From Bipolaris cookei (taxonomy: Eukaryota; Ascomycota; Dothideomycetes; Pleosporales; Pleosporaceae): DNA of 64,000 nucleotides. The stretch's first letter is position 1; each line of letters begins with the position of its first letter. The stretch is from assembly GCA_002286855.1 (NCBI GenBank), contig NRSV01000046.1, positions 186,001-250,000 of the forward strand, in the 5' to 3' direction. The position numbers were made by a program, and so were the translations under genes. Of the stretch, positions 44,611-56,418 are shown piece by piece. The notes under the pieces were generated by a model. That model was not told where the DNA came from. It searched no databases and saw only the letters and a program-made list of their open reading frames with translations.

Positions 44611-47600
44611 CTACGTACACTTAAAGTAGACGTGGCGATAGCAGTCCCCAGTATTGGGCGAATCGCAGTAGAGGTAGCGTAGAGGGGTGTAGAGGTACTA
44701 CGATTAGGTCAGCAAAATCATCTAGAAGGAGTGGAGAATACTGACGTCAAAATGGTCGCGCCCACTGTGGAGGTTTGTGTGGCGGTGACTTGGGGCTGGG
44801 TAAAAGTGAAGTCAGGACCCAAGAACAATACACGCTTATCAAGCTGTTTCTTGGATGCGAGCTGCTTCTTAGGGGCGGACTGCACAACACGCTTACGTCG
44901 CAGTTTGAGCCTTGTACACCCGGAGATCTTGCTGCTACCGTTAACTTCAGGGTTCGGGCGGATAGTTCCTGTAGAATCTTTCAGGTAGCAAGGGCTGTGG
45001 ACTCCAGGAGGTCGCGGAACGAAGGATATAGCAACACATCCTGTTGTCTGGTCGCATTTTTCAAGGCAACTTTCGTAGCTATCCACAAAGAAAAGTCCAT
45101 TGGGGACTGTAACGAGCGTTAGCAAAACACATCAAGATTGTACATCATGTCACTCACTATCGTTGCCATAGCGGTCTTGGGAACACTCTACAGCGTATTT
45201 AGCCCCGCAAGTGGTGGTATATGTACTGCCGTTATCCGCAGGGCATGCAACGGGGGTGGGCTTAGGGAACGGGGTAGGAGTGCAGGCGCACTGGTAACCG
45301 GTATTAGAGATTGTTGTAGTCACAGTCACAGTTGGTCCGGATGGAGCGGATGTAGCGGATGCTGAAGTAGGTAAGACTTTGATCAGCTTTGCGCCAATGA
45401 CTGTGCTGTCAATCTTGAAGCCAGTGCCAGTTCCAGTCTTCAAGTAGCAAGGACCGCCTTTGACGTAGGCAACTGCAGCACAGTTGGGAGTGGATGAACA
45501 ATCAGTCAAGCAGCCCTCGTATGACTTGGGGAATGTAGGGGACAACGGAGACGATATGTCGTTGTTGAAGTAATCAATGCCGCAGGTGACTAGGTACTGT
45601 CTTCCACCAACAGTCACGGTTGAAAGATTAGAGGCGGGACAAGATACCGGGCTGGCTGTCGGACTAACTGCTGAAGTAGTTGTGCGAATAGTGTTCAGAG
45701 TCGCCATAGTAGAACCTGGGGCCGTTGTGGTACGAACGATACTTCCGGTAGACTGAGCTGGTGGGAGGATTGGAGGGAGCAATGCAGATGGAACTGGCAC
45801 ACTTGCAAGCCTAGCTCCCCAGACAGCCGGGTTAACATAAGGCTGTCCAAGTCCGTATTTTAGATAGCATGGGCCGTTGGGCAGATAGGAAACCGCCTGG
45901 CACAACGAATTGGCAGCACAAGCCTGGATACATTGCTCGTAGGTTGTAGGGTTGTTGGATGCCATGCCAAGATTGTAGTTATAATAGTCGACGTAACATT
46001 CAAAGACAAAGTTACCTCTAGAGGTGCTGTACGTCGACCCACTGTTGGCGGGACAAGAGAGGATTGACGGAGTTACCGAAGACAGGGCCGAGGATAGAGT
46101 AACCGAGCTTGAGATTGAAATGCCCATAGGTAGGGATGAGATAGGACCCGATATCGATGGTACACCCGTATTAAGAGAAGATACTGGCAGGGACATTATC
46201 GAAGTTGGTACGGAAATGATTGAGGTTGGAATCGAAATAAGAGAGGTTGGGGCGGGCAGAGGACCGATCGAGCTCGGAATGGACGGAAGAACAGTTGGCA
46301 GTGAACCGATCGAGCTTGGGATTGATACAAGCGATGTAGGAACTGGTAGGGGACCAATCGAGCTCGAGATCGATGGGAGAGAAGTTGCTACTGAGATGAC
46401 TGAAGTCGGCAGTGGGGCTATCGAGCTCGGAATTGATGGAAGACCAGTTAGTAATGAGCCGATCGAGCTGGGGACCGAGACAACAGATGTTGGAACTGGC
46501 AGAGGACCAATCGAACTAGGTATCGAGACAAGAGAGGTCGGACCTGGTAGGGGACCAATCGAGTTTGGCAGTGGAGTGATAGAGCTTGGGATTGAGACAA
46601 GCGACGTAGGGATAGGAAAGATCGAAGTCGGCAAAGGACCAATGGAGCTTGGGATAGGGAGAAGAGAGGTGGACACTGGAAGAGAGCCAATTGAGCTTGG
46701 GAGAGAGCCAAAAGATGTCGGAACTGGCAGAGGACCAATAGAACTTGGGATTGAGAGAATAGAAGTCGAAATTGGAATGGAGACGATAGATGTTGAAACT
46801 GTCAAGGGACCAATTGAGCTGGAGACTAATATGATGGATGTAGGTAGTGAGCCTAGCAGCGATGATAAAGCTGTACCAAGGGGAATGGAAGACAGTGGTA
46901 AGAATACACTTAAAGATGGGATCATAGAAGGGTTGATGGACGGGATGATAGAAGGACCTAGGACTGGGACCGATGCGATAGCGGATGTAAGAGCTGATGG
47001 TACCAGAGAAGAGATGATAGGGGGGTTAAGAGAGGGTATCAAAGAAGAGTCACTTGGGAGAGGAATGGGAAGGATGGAAGAAGTGAGGGCCGGGACGGAA
47101 ACAGAGGGTATAAATGTAGGAAGAGACTGAATGACAGATGTAATACCAGTTGGAACTATAGATTGAATAATGGATGAGACTCCTGGTAGAGGAGCGGAGA
47201 GAAGAGACGAGACTGCCGGTATAGGGGCTGAGAGGATGGATGATACTGCTAGTAGGGAAGCTAGAGGATCAAGAGGAGTCAGAGATGAGACTTCAGGTAG
47301 AGGAGGTGGTACAATTGTTGAGACCGCTGGTAAGATGGACATGACACCGGGTAGAGGAGCTGAGAGAATAGAAGAGACCCCTGGCAGAGGCGCTGAAAGG
47401 ATGGATGAGACTACCGGCACAGAAGCTAGGGGATCCAGCGGAATAATAGAAGAGACTCCCAGTAGAAGAGATGTAACACCTGGCAGAGGTGCTGAGAGAA
47501 TAGAAGAAACCCCTGGTAGAGGTGCTGGGAGGATAGACGTGACACCTGGCAGAGGTGCCGAGAAAATAGATGAAACAGCTGGAAGAGAAGCCAGAGGATT

Positions 47601-49325
47601 CAGAGGATCCAGAAGAACGAAAGAGGAGACTCCAGGGAGAGGGGTCGAGAGTATGGATGTAATCTCAGGCAACGGAGCTGACAGACTGGACGTAACCGCT
47701 GGCAAAGATGCTAAAGGATCTCCAGGGATGATAGAGGAGACCCCGGGAAGCGGAGCTGACAAAATTGACGTAACTCCAGGCAGCGGAGCTGGCAGAATCG
47801 ATGTAACTCCGGGTAGCGGAGCAGATAAAACAGATGTGATCCCTGGTAGTGGAGCTGATAAGATGGACGAGACAGCTGTCAGAGAGGCCAGAGGGTCCAG
47901 AGAAACAATAGAGGATACTCCAGGCAGGGAGACCGAGAGTATGGATGTGACACCGGGCAGAGGAGCGGAGAGAATAGATGTAACACCAGATAGAGAAGCT
48001 AGAGGATCAAGGGGAACGAAAGAGGAGACTCCAGGAAGAGGGGCCGAGAGTATGGATGTAATCTCAGGCAACGGAGCTGACAGACTGGACGTAACCGCTG
48101 GCAAAGATGCTAAAGGATCTCCAGGGATGATAGAGGAGACCCCGGGAAGCGGAGCTGACAAAATTGACGTAACTCCAGGCAGCGGAGCTGGCAGAATCGA
48201 TGTAACTCCGGGTAGCGGAGCAGATAAAACAGATGTGATCCCTGGTAGTGGAGCTGATAAGATGGACGAGACAGCTGTCAGAGAGGCCAGAGGGTCCAGA
48301 GAAACAATAGATACTCCAGGCAGGGGGACCGAGAGAATGGAAGTGACGGTTGGAAGGGGACCTGAAAGAATGGCTGTATCCAAGGGCAAAGATGATACCA
48401 GAGGCAGCGATGAAACCAAAGGTAGGGACGATATCAACGGGAGAGATGACACTAGCGGCAGCGATGAGACCAACGGTACAGATGGCTGTAGGGCTAGCGA
48501 TGTGACGGCTGGAATGGGAGCTGAGAGAACGCCTGTATCCAAGGGCAGAGATGACACCAATAGCAATGAGGATACCAATGGCAGCGATGAAACCAACGGG
48601 AGAGACGATGCTAGCGGTAGGGAAGACACTACCGGAAGGGACGAGACCAAAGGTACAGATGGAATCAACGATACAGACGATACTAGCGGCAAAGACGATA
48701 CTAATGGCACGTTCGATACCAAAGGTACAGCCGAGGCTATAGGCAAAAGAGCTCCTCCACTCTTTGGGCAAGCACTAACGGTACTCGTAGCCAGCGCAAC
48801 ACTGGTAACGGTCTGTGTCTGTGTAATTGTTCCAGTAGGAGTAAAGACGGTTGTCGTAGCCACAACTACGCCACCAGGTGCAAGGATAGTTTGCGTTGTC
48901 GTTGTAGTGACAGAGGCCGTTGTGGTAGCGACAGTAGCGGGTGTGGGCGATGCACCGAATATGACTGTATAAGCGCGAGGAAGGGGAGGTGGCAGTAAAC
49001 CGCCCTGAACGTTGTTGATGGTCAAAGCACCAATGTTCGGGAAGTTCGAAAGAGCGGCACTACCACAAAAGATACCGGTGTAGGTTACAGGGGCACCGGA
49101 AGTAGCGTATGAACAAGTTTGAGTGTATTGTGCTAAGGTGTTCGAGATGACGGGCTTAAAGGTAGGCTTCGTTCCAGAGAAACATGTCGACGCACCGGAC
49201 ATGTAAGTTATCTGAATGCCGAAAAGGTCGCCTGCTAAATGTTTGGAATTATCGTAGCTGAAGGTTGGAACTGCCGTCCCTATAAGAGATGGCAGTCCAG
49301 AGGCTACGAGTGAGCAGCCTGACAT
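44611..49325 (-). CDS. giant Leu/Pro/Ser-repeat protein with three C-terminal PAN/apple-like modules
   Basis: Exon 1 (49325-45158) joins exon 2 (from 45106) in phase 1. Exon 2 either ends at TGA 44718 (1518 residues) or splices at 44742 to 44697-44611 (1539 residues, tail DCYRHVYFKCT). The N-terminal 115 residues have several Cys; 115-183 are Thr-rich. Residues 190-1080 are repeats: PLVSSL hexads, 11-residue units of type TSILSAPLPGV, and 15-17-residue units like IGPLPVPTSLVSIPSS. The C-terminus holds three modules beginning CPA near 1090, 1228 and 1359, each with an E-x-C-x3-C, C-x-AV[AS]Y or CVAISF, and GPCYLK-like pattern, as in PAN/apple domains, which bind protein or carbohydrate. It looks like a cell-surface stalk protein, but no signal peptide is visible at the chosen ATG, so a 5' exon may be missing. 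Confidence 0.75.
46120..48760 (-). repeat. coding tandem repeat array (three unit types)
   Basis: In-frame repeats of three lengths follow each other within exon 1 of the giant gene: hexads at the 5' end, 33-bp units in the middle and units of about 48 bp toward the 3' end. Because units are multiples of three and use few codons, the opposite strand is also open for long distances (46024-47130 and 47170-48972). Confidence 0.85.
47618..48334 (-). repeat. 399-bp in-frame segmental duplication inside the repeat array
   Basis: The segments 47618-47938 and 48017-48334 are nearly identical, with corresponding bases exactly 399 apart (133 codons). Small differences lie at the ends, such as a 3-bp deletion and a few substitutions. 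The close identity compared with the diverged neighbouring units marks a recent duplication. Confidence 0.85.
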
Positions 49326-51263
49326 GGCTGTGACTGTGCGAGATTAGCGAGTGTACCGATGGTGAAGAAGGTAAAGGATAAGAGACTGGATATATTTTGA
49401 AAGCGAAAGTTCTCTTCTTTATAATTCTTTCGAGTTGATGAAAAGAAGACAAAATTGCCTTCCTACCAGCGCTCGGTAGTATGAAACGATGACGAGTACA
49501 TAATCCGGAGTTGGGCAATGTCAGGACCCCTATATCATGGTAGGGGTAATTTTATCTTCTATGGATCGTAAACGCGTCTTATATTGATTATCCAGCAACT
49601 GTATAGCGAGGAGCTGCATATATTTGATCCGTTTTCGATTGATGTATCTCTGCCAAGGAGTGTCTGATGAAATGTTGTTAGATCATACTAGCTGCAGGGC
49701 CGGGGGTACCGTACTGATTTCTAGCATGACTACATCAATTTTGAGACTTCTTATGTAAGCCTATCAGAATGATATGCGGAATTGAAGGGCAAAGACGCGT
49801 TAAATGGGGGCATCGACCCACGCCTCCAATGTTTTGCGAGTATGGAGATGACATGCTTCAGAAGTTCACCCACGTTGTATGCCTTGTGATCACCCATTTA
49901 TGAGATAGTAAACATGCTAGACCAAACCAAGATCGAGAACGTTACTACTAAGGAACATTTTAGTAATGGTTTCTCCGTCCTTGTATGCTTTCACATGCAT
50001 GGGTGTCTGATTGAGAGCCACTAACCTACCCAAGGAAAACCCGCGCATATCGCCATATCAGAATGAGTTGGTGGTACTGAATCTTGGATCTGCAATCGCC
50101 TTATCATCCACTGAATCAGATCTTTAACCATGGTCACAGCTAGCAGGTACATGTAAATGAACCCGTCCATGTCTTTGCATAGTATTATGAATACATCAGT
50201 CTCATGCATGAGACAACTGGTGGTGAACGGTGTGTAGCACTGAACATATCGTGGAGCAAAAGTGCCTGGAAGATCCAAAGGCTCTGGGTTGGGCATTGAA
50301 AGATGATCTGTAGAGTATCCTAACGTCAGTGGAAACATTTTCGTTCATTCTCATAACCAGTAATCGGGATGTGACATTCCAGTTGAAAGCATAAAGGTCT
50401 CTATTTTACTTTTTGCATACTATGATGACATAAGACATCTGAAATCTGCGTTCACAGACCCTATATTCATTACTCTTTTCATTATCAATGACCAGTGTCA
50501 CGCCTTTGGGCAGTAGGCACTTTTACAAGATTGCCAGCACATATTGGGTGATATCCGTTATTCTGCGGCTATGAACCAATTCAAAGGCTCGCATTACAAA
50601 GATGTTTTGCATAGATTTTCAGGGACGCAACTGCCCTGCTAATCTTGACCTATACCTTCATGCGATGGCGCCATGAGCTGCAATACTCAGCGCAGCCCGT
50701 GTAACTTCGACTCTGGATTAGGCAATCGAGTCCTGATATCTTTCTAGGGTCTCCAGTATATGCAGGGCCTTTGAGCCCTGCTGAAGGCGATGGAACGCTG
50801 GATTCAATATACCATCGAAACATTGCGTTGAAAGAAATGTTGTGGTACTAATCTGCAGACTACCAGTCGAGCGAGTATTGCAATTAATTGGAATAACGGT
50901 GGAAGAGAACCGGGATGGCGCACATGGCCACTGGTGGCAAAAGAAGGGTGGGATGGCTTACAAGAAGGTGAGTGGAGGAGCGAGGACAAAAAGGGTGCGC
51001 GTTCTGAAAGTGGTTAGTATGTCTTCGTGATGTCATGTAGCACGCGACACGTACTACGCCTCGAACAGGAAACACTTCATTTTGTTTGCATCACATCTTT
51101 CAGCGTGAATACAACGAATCTGCAATCGATCTTACGAGCGGTGGACAACCAGGCACGTAGCGACCACAGTAATGCAGGTATCCATGACGTGGCCAGCATA
51201 GACTACTCGAAACGCCTTTGCTCAGTCTCCTATCTCACATACTCTCACGACTTCATCCTCAAA
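49326..51263. other. 1.9-kb gene-poor spacer
   Basis: The left end is the upstream region of the giant gene, where a missing signal-peptide exon could lie, though no ATG with a hydrophobic stretch and donor was found within 200 bases. A 105-codon minus frame at 50021-50338 is hydrophobic in part but has no motif. The rest shows no features. Confidence 0.5.
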
Positions 51264-52356
51264 TTAAATCACACTTTTTGATGCATCGTTACCCCTGCCG
51301 TCCTCAAGGTCAATAGTTTGATACCCGTTACTCTTCCAAAAAGGCTTCTCCTTTCTCTTACTGCCAATAAATGAAGCCGCCAGCCCGCAAGGGTCGATAA
51401 AAGTCATCCACCAAGGCATATCGTCCTTCCAACCTGGGCCCTGTAACTCAGTCCGACCATTCTGTGCTACGTATACATGATAGTCTTCTGGCAAATAGTG
51501 ACGTGGATGCCGGTAGTTCCATAATATGGAGTTTACCATCATGGGACTTGCTTCGAAAGCCCAGAAGAACCATTCATACCTCAGGACGGGAGATAGTGTC
51601 TGAGGATCCCAGTTTGGTGATGAGTGTTCATAAATGGTGGTAGATCCAAAGTGTTCGATTATGCGGTAAACGGTGCGAAAGAGGATGAGCATCATGCTCA
51701 AGTACAGCGTTACAAGCGGGCCTCGTACCTTGGGCGTTGTGATGCCTCCCTTTATGCATCGTGCATGGAAGATGCCGGCGATGATGCAGAATACAGTAAT
51801 TACACCAACCTGCAAGACGAGTGATGCTTTCAAAAGCACATCTCCCCTCTTGATGTATGACCTTGGAAAATTTGGGTTTGCCAGCCAGGCAACGCCGAGA
51901 GCATTAAGGACTTCGACAATGCTGGACACGAAGCCAAAGGTAGTCAGAGTGCGCCCTGGATGGAGGGGCGAGTAGTAAGGGACGTAGTAAAGGATGCGAC
52001 CAAATACGTGGTAGTTGGCTAACTCAAGGATGGGGCTGTCTCATGGTGTCAGTCTTGGACGATCCTGCTCGAATATCGGCTATCGCGTACGGAGCGCAGT
52101 ATATGAGTGTGGTGCTTGCAATGTATACATTGACGTCTTTGTAATGAATTGCGCCGTAGGATCGGAGGGTGAATCCTGCGGTGAAAAGCAGGCCACACAT
52201 GGGATGAAGGCCGGTGACTTTCCATGCTTTGTACTTGATACATTGCCATACATGCATAATTGTAGCGGTTGCGAACCAAGTCGTGAATACTGGCGGGGCC
52301 CAATTGACTGGATCATAGAGGTAGACACTACCCGGGACTATCTCGCCGTTGCTCAT
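51264..52356 (-). CDS. RTA1-like seven-transmembrane protein (lipid-translocating exporter family)
   Basis: Exons 52356-52091 and 52035-51264 (55-bp intron with GTACGC donor and ACAG acceptor, phase 2) encode 345 residues. The splice creates IYCAPPILELANYHVFGRIL, a hallmark of the RTA1 family. Hydrophobic segments match seven spans: around WFATATIMHVW, MCGLLFTAG, VYIASTTLIYCAPP, TFGFVSSIVEVLNALG, LVLQVGVITVFCIIAG, LVTLYLSMMLILFR and YEWFFWAFEASPMMVNSILW. Other family marks include FRTVYRIIE near the middle and the C-terminal HP...YLP motif. Family members such as Rta1 and Rsb1 confer resistance to toxic lipids or azole-like compounds at the plasma membrane. The gene is divergent from a Zn2Cys6 factor 989 bp away. 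Confidence 0.9.
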
Positions 52357-52423
52357 TGTAAGGATGGATGGAAAACTCGAATGCTGATGAGGGCAAAGGC
52401 TGGTGATTAAGCAAACTTCATTG

Positions 52424-52434
52424 CTCTTATATCC
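52424..52434 (-). promoter_or_regulatory. TATA-box candidate of the RTA1-like gene
   Basis: GGATATAAGAG on the minus strand lies about 70 bases upstream of the ATG at 52356, a plausible distance for a short-leader fungal promoter. This rests on motif match only. Confidence 0.4.
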
Positions 52435-53005
52435 TGAGTAACTTATTCAACATGTGGACAGCCGCTATGAGATAGCCCTGCTGTTGTGCATTTTCTCAAA
52501 AAGGCGTATTACCAGGCCAAGACTGACGGAAAAAGGTGCGAAGCATTCTGCGAGCATGCCACGCTCAGGGAGTTGGGACCAACGAATTTGCAGCCATGTG
52601 GTAGTTGCAGAGTTGTTCCTTGAACGAGTTAGGATGGTCATGTGTGGCTGTGTGGTAATTTCGACATAATTATCATCGCGGGTAACCAGGCATGACGTCC
52701 TTGTGGTGAACTGAAGACTACGAAGCGAGCTGTATGTGAGTCGCTTATTATTTCTTGACTTGGAGGTCCGTCGTGGCGTCTCCCGCCAGTGCCTAGAGAG
52801 GGCGCTTGGAATTACTCCACATTTGCTCCTAGTGATGGAGATTGACTTGAGGCACGAGCGTTGAATGGCTACGTAGATATCAGCAACTGCACCATCGGCT
52901 TGGCGATCGACATATCCACAGCCTCTTACATACGGATTTCCTTTGCAGAACGCAAGTGCTTAGGGTTCTAACAGCCTCACAGCGACTGAGTAGAGCCACC
53001 CCCAC

Positions 53006-53016
53006 CGGCGTCACCG
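53006..53016. promoter_or_regulatory. CGG-N5-CCG inverted triplet, candidate Zn2Cys6 binding site
   Basis: CGG, five bases (CGTCA), then CCG forms the inverted-triplet arrangement that many Zn2Cys6 dimers bind. It sits 330 bases upstream of a Zn2Cys6 gene and 650 bases upstream of the divergent RTA1-like gene. A single such element can occur by chance. Confidence 0.3.
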
Positions 53017-53345
53017 ATGGAAGCAAAGCTGAAGGCCCCTTGTCACATAAGCAGGCAGATTACGGCTAGTCCCAATACGGCAGTAACGATGGCCAAGGAT
53101 TGGGGGCCAGCTATCAGTGCTCATCCTCGGCGGGGCATTGCATCTCTCAGCCACAACAACGAGATCCAACTCTCTGTGTTAATAAGAGACCAAAGATGCT
53201 CACTGCTGCGTGGAGTTTAACCCAGTCGCAACGGCCGCAACCGCAAGTGTGGGTACCTCGAGATCCAGACTAAGCCAGACAAGTACTCGAAGACATCAGT
53301 GTCCTGCCTGCGTCGATAGCAAACCAAACACATTGTTGAGTCAAT

Positions 53346-55308
53346 ATGGGCATGCCCGAAAAGGGAGAAAAGAAAGCAACCCGACAATGCTGGGAATGCT
53401 CGAAACGTCGCCTTGTATGTGACTGTACGCTACCACACTGTAGAAAGTGCCAAAAAGCTGGACGGCAATGCTCTGGCTACGACGATACGAAACCACTCCA
53501 ATGGGTCCAGACGGGTATGGTGACTTCAAGACGGAGAAAGAAGAAAGATAATAGCCCGCCGAAAGTATATATTGCAACTCCAACGTCGAGCCAGGATCGG
53601 CAGATCCCGTGTCAGGATGGTGGAACACCTGAGCAGGAGTTCTACGGACGTATGTACGAGAACAATTACATCTGTGAGCCGGTTGACTACGAGGACGCTT
53701 TGACTTCATTCTACCAAAAGCAGGAGGGTGTACCCAAAGTTAGCGCGCCAGAACTGCACGTATCCGCGATCAAAATGACAGCTTGCGCTAATGAGGCTGC
53801 TCGGATATTCAAGACATGGGGAAGGGCCAAGATTGAAGATGTGGTCGAGAAGGGATTGCATGACGAAGCCGCAAAGATACTGCGATCGAAGCGAGACCCT
53901 CTTCGACGTTTGAAACGCTTAGTCGTCGTTCTGCACAAGTATGAGGTGCCAAACTACGTATATTTGGCCAACGAGACGTCGGACGTTGTTCAGGCTGTTC
54001 AGTATTGTAAGCGTATATCCAAAAGTTAACTACCAAGGTACGCGGCTCACAGCTCCAGACAATACCAGAATTCGAGCGCAGTACAAGGCCTACGGGGAGC
54101 TAATACCCAATCCCGCCATCGTTGCCTTCCCCCCTCAAGTGTTGCATCTCCTCACGCCAGCGATTCACCACACACTAGTGTGCATATCCCTCAATCACTT
54201 TGTCCACACGCAGCCATCTGGCGCCGATCGCGCGATCACAAGTACGAACCGATCCAAGATTTATCACCACCGAGGCGCCGCCTTACGATCACTGAGCGAG
54301 TATATTGCACAAGACAAGACTAGGTGTTCGGACATGACTATCACCAGTATACTGATGTTCATGTGTCTGGAGGTATGTTAATCAACGTAGGTTGGATAAA
54401 TGGTGGGGAACATGGGCTAATGCTTGGAGATAGCTCCAAAACCCTAGCTTCACGGACTGGCGTTCACATGTCAACGGCATGAAGCGGCTGATTGACCTGC
54501 GGGGCGGGCCTAAGCAGCTCATGAAAGATGCCCCTCATCTAGTGCCATCACTAGTGATATACCTACTGTAGGTACCTTGGGCTCCGTGCACAAGTTCTAC
54601 TGGCTAACGCAAGCGTCTAGCATCATCTCGCTCGCCAACACATGCAGCCCATCGTGGGACCAAGTCGACATCACAGGCGCAAACGGGACGATTATCGAGG
54701 ACTTAAGCAGCGTCTATGATCTCATCTTCCCATATACGCTATGTCCCCGGGAGCTCTACATCGAGATACTCCAGATTGGCCAGCTACGTACCAAGGCATC
54801 CGCGGCCATGTTGCTATACGATGCCGACCCAGCGTATGCTCTGGAGGCGCATGACCTGATTGCTCGTATTGATGCATTCTCTCCCGAGGACTGGGCGCAA
54901 GCCGGACCCCTCTGCTCGGAATGGTTGCTGCTGGGACAGATTTACCAGGCTGCGGTATCGCTCTACTGCAGCATGTCTCTGCAATCGCTGACTGTGCTGC
55001 CGCCGAGCGTGTCGCTACAGAAAGTGCAAGCAGAGAAAGGAAACAAGCTTCTGAGCAGCGTGCGCAGTGCGCTCCAGGATCCCAGGATGGCCAGACACAT
55101 GGTTTGGCCTCTGGTGGTGGCAGGGGTCGAGGGCATCCATCGCAGCGAGGCGACAAAAGACTGGATTGAGGCGAGTCTGGGAGATCTTAGCAGGCTGCTG
55201 GGGACGAGCTGTCCGCTGAAGGCGTGCGCAGTGTTGAAGAGGTACTGGAAGAGCGGGGTACCAGGATGGGATAGCTGCTTCGACCGGGCATACGCGTTTA
55301 TCATCTAG
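53346..55308 (+). CDS. Zn2Cys6 fungal transcription factor
   Basis: Exons 53346-54006, 54059-54372, 54434-54567 and 54621-55308 encode 598 residues; the introns are 52, 61 and 53 bp. The N-terminal zinc cluster has C15, C18, C25, C32, C35 and C42 (C-x2-C-x6-C-x6-C-x2-C-x6-C), with one extra Cys at 27, in the sequence context KRRLVCDC...CRKCQKAGRQCSGY. A basic stretch SRRRKKK follows at about 60. The rest is the helical regulatory region typical of the family (VLHLLTPAIHHTLVC, SLVIYLLIISLANTC). All three junctions restore a continuous protein: QAVQYYNTRI, FMCLELQNPSF and YLLIISLA. By family it binds DNA and regulates transcription in the nucleus. Its divergent position next to an RTA1-like gene hints at that gene as a target. 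Confidence 0.88.
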
Positions 55309-55541
55309 AGACCAAACCAGCACGTCCATGTTCCACGCAATTTGTGTGTATATGTATGTGGAGGGGTGTATTGGCCGCAATGTAAAGATTTACTATACAA
55401 AGAGGAGCTGAAATGGCAAACTCCCTTCATAACGCCGAACCATGCTATTTTGCTCTCGTTCCTTTGTCAGTGGTGTTGAGCATCGACCGAGGCACACGAT
55501 CATTTTTTTTATCCCAGTGTGCCGCCATGCACAACTCCCAA

Positions 55542-55991
55542 CTACCGCTCCAGCCCTTTGTTATCTGGATCCTCATCCCCCTTTGTCTCCTTGACGTCCT
55601 TGTAGGGCCTCCCAGCATAGAGCATGTATCCCTTCTCTTCGATAGTGCCTGCCTTCTCGTCTGCCTCGGCACGGCCCTGCCCAAAGGCGCCCGTCTCTAA
55701 TTGGCCCTGGACAGCGATAGGCCTGTTGCCGCGAAACCGCTTGCGCATATCGATCATGCCTTTTTTGCACTCTGCGTAGCCCTTTTGCAGCTGCTGGCAC
55801 TGGGTGGGGAGCGTGTATTTGAGGGGCGGGCGCAGACAGTCGCCGGGCGAGTGCCGCTCAACCATTATGCAGTCGCTGTTTTGGAGGCAAAAAGCCAGGG
55901 CGGCGCCTGCGATTGGGTACGTTAGCCGCCCGAAGTTTCACCATGGCGAGGAGAAAGAGGCCATACGGATGTCTTTACATGACTGCGGCAT
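55542..55991 (-). CDS. PET191: cytochrome c oxidase assembly factor Pet191 (COA5)
   Basis: Exon 1 (55991-55967, 8 codons plus one base) and exon 2 (55906-55542) are joined in phase 1 across a 60-bp intron; the product has 129 residues. The N-terminal half matches Pet191/COA5: MPQSCKDIRAALAFC, then SDCIMVERHSPGDCLR and the tail CQQLQKGYAEC with GMIDMRKRFRGN. Cys pairs C5/C15 and C45/C55 form twin CX9C motifs, with further Cys at 21 and 32. Family members are imported into the mitochondrial intermembrane space and are required for assembly of cytochrome c oxidase. The C-terminal 60 residues are a hydrophilic, charged extension. The first exon is too short for an ordinary open-frame search and was placed by joining the conserved N-terminus. 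Confidence 0.95.
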
Positions 55992-56418
55992 CGTGGTTAT
56001 CAGCAGATGCGGCGGCGACAAGGACGACGTGGAGGGATAGTAGTGGAGCACACGGCAGCGGTGGCATCCAGGCCATGTGCGTCGACGCGGCGCGAGGCAG
56101 CCGGGCCCGGTACCGACGGCCGTTAGCCAGGCTTGGGCAAGATGGGCTGTCACATGTCAAACATGGTCGCATAGCAATAGCATGGCAGTGCAGTAGTGTC
56201 GGTCAACGTCATTTTTTTCCCCATCGTACACGGCTGGACTCCCATGGCTGGGCCACCGTCTTTCCCAGACAGGCTCAAGCTTCGACGTTTCTCAGGCCCC
56301 GGCGCCCTCAGAGAGGGGCTATGCGTTGGCGTTGCAGTCGACTGAGGGTTTGCCCGTTGCCATAACAGTCTCGTATCTCTCGTCCCACCTCAAGCATCTC
56401 GCTGCCACCGCCATCGCC
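55992..56418. promoter_or_regulatory. bidirectional promoter region of PET191 and the sterol esterase gene
   Basis: These 427 bases separate the two divergent start codons. The sequence is GC-rich in the middle and CT-rich on the plus strand before 56419. No TATA element stands out. Confidence 0.5.

Larger units (their letters stand above)
52357..53345. other. divergent promoter shared by the RTA1-like and Zn2Cys6 genes
   Basis: No coding signal is seen. The TATA candidate for the minus-strand gene lies at its left end. A CGG-N5-CCG element at 53006-53016 is a typical Zn2Cys6 dimer site. Confidence 0.55.

Noticed and set aside
46024..48972. Two long plus-strand frames (368 and 600 codons) rich in Glu, Arg and Gly
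   Set aside because: They lie opposite the repeat array of the giant minus-strand gene. Repeats in multiples of three with few codons keep the opposite strand open, and the frames have no start context, domain or flanking splice signals.
50021..50338. 105-codon minus-strand frame in the spacer between the giant gene and the RTA1-like gene
   Set aside because: It has no motif, no splice partners and no similarity I recognise; it is too short to call by itself.
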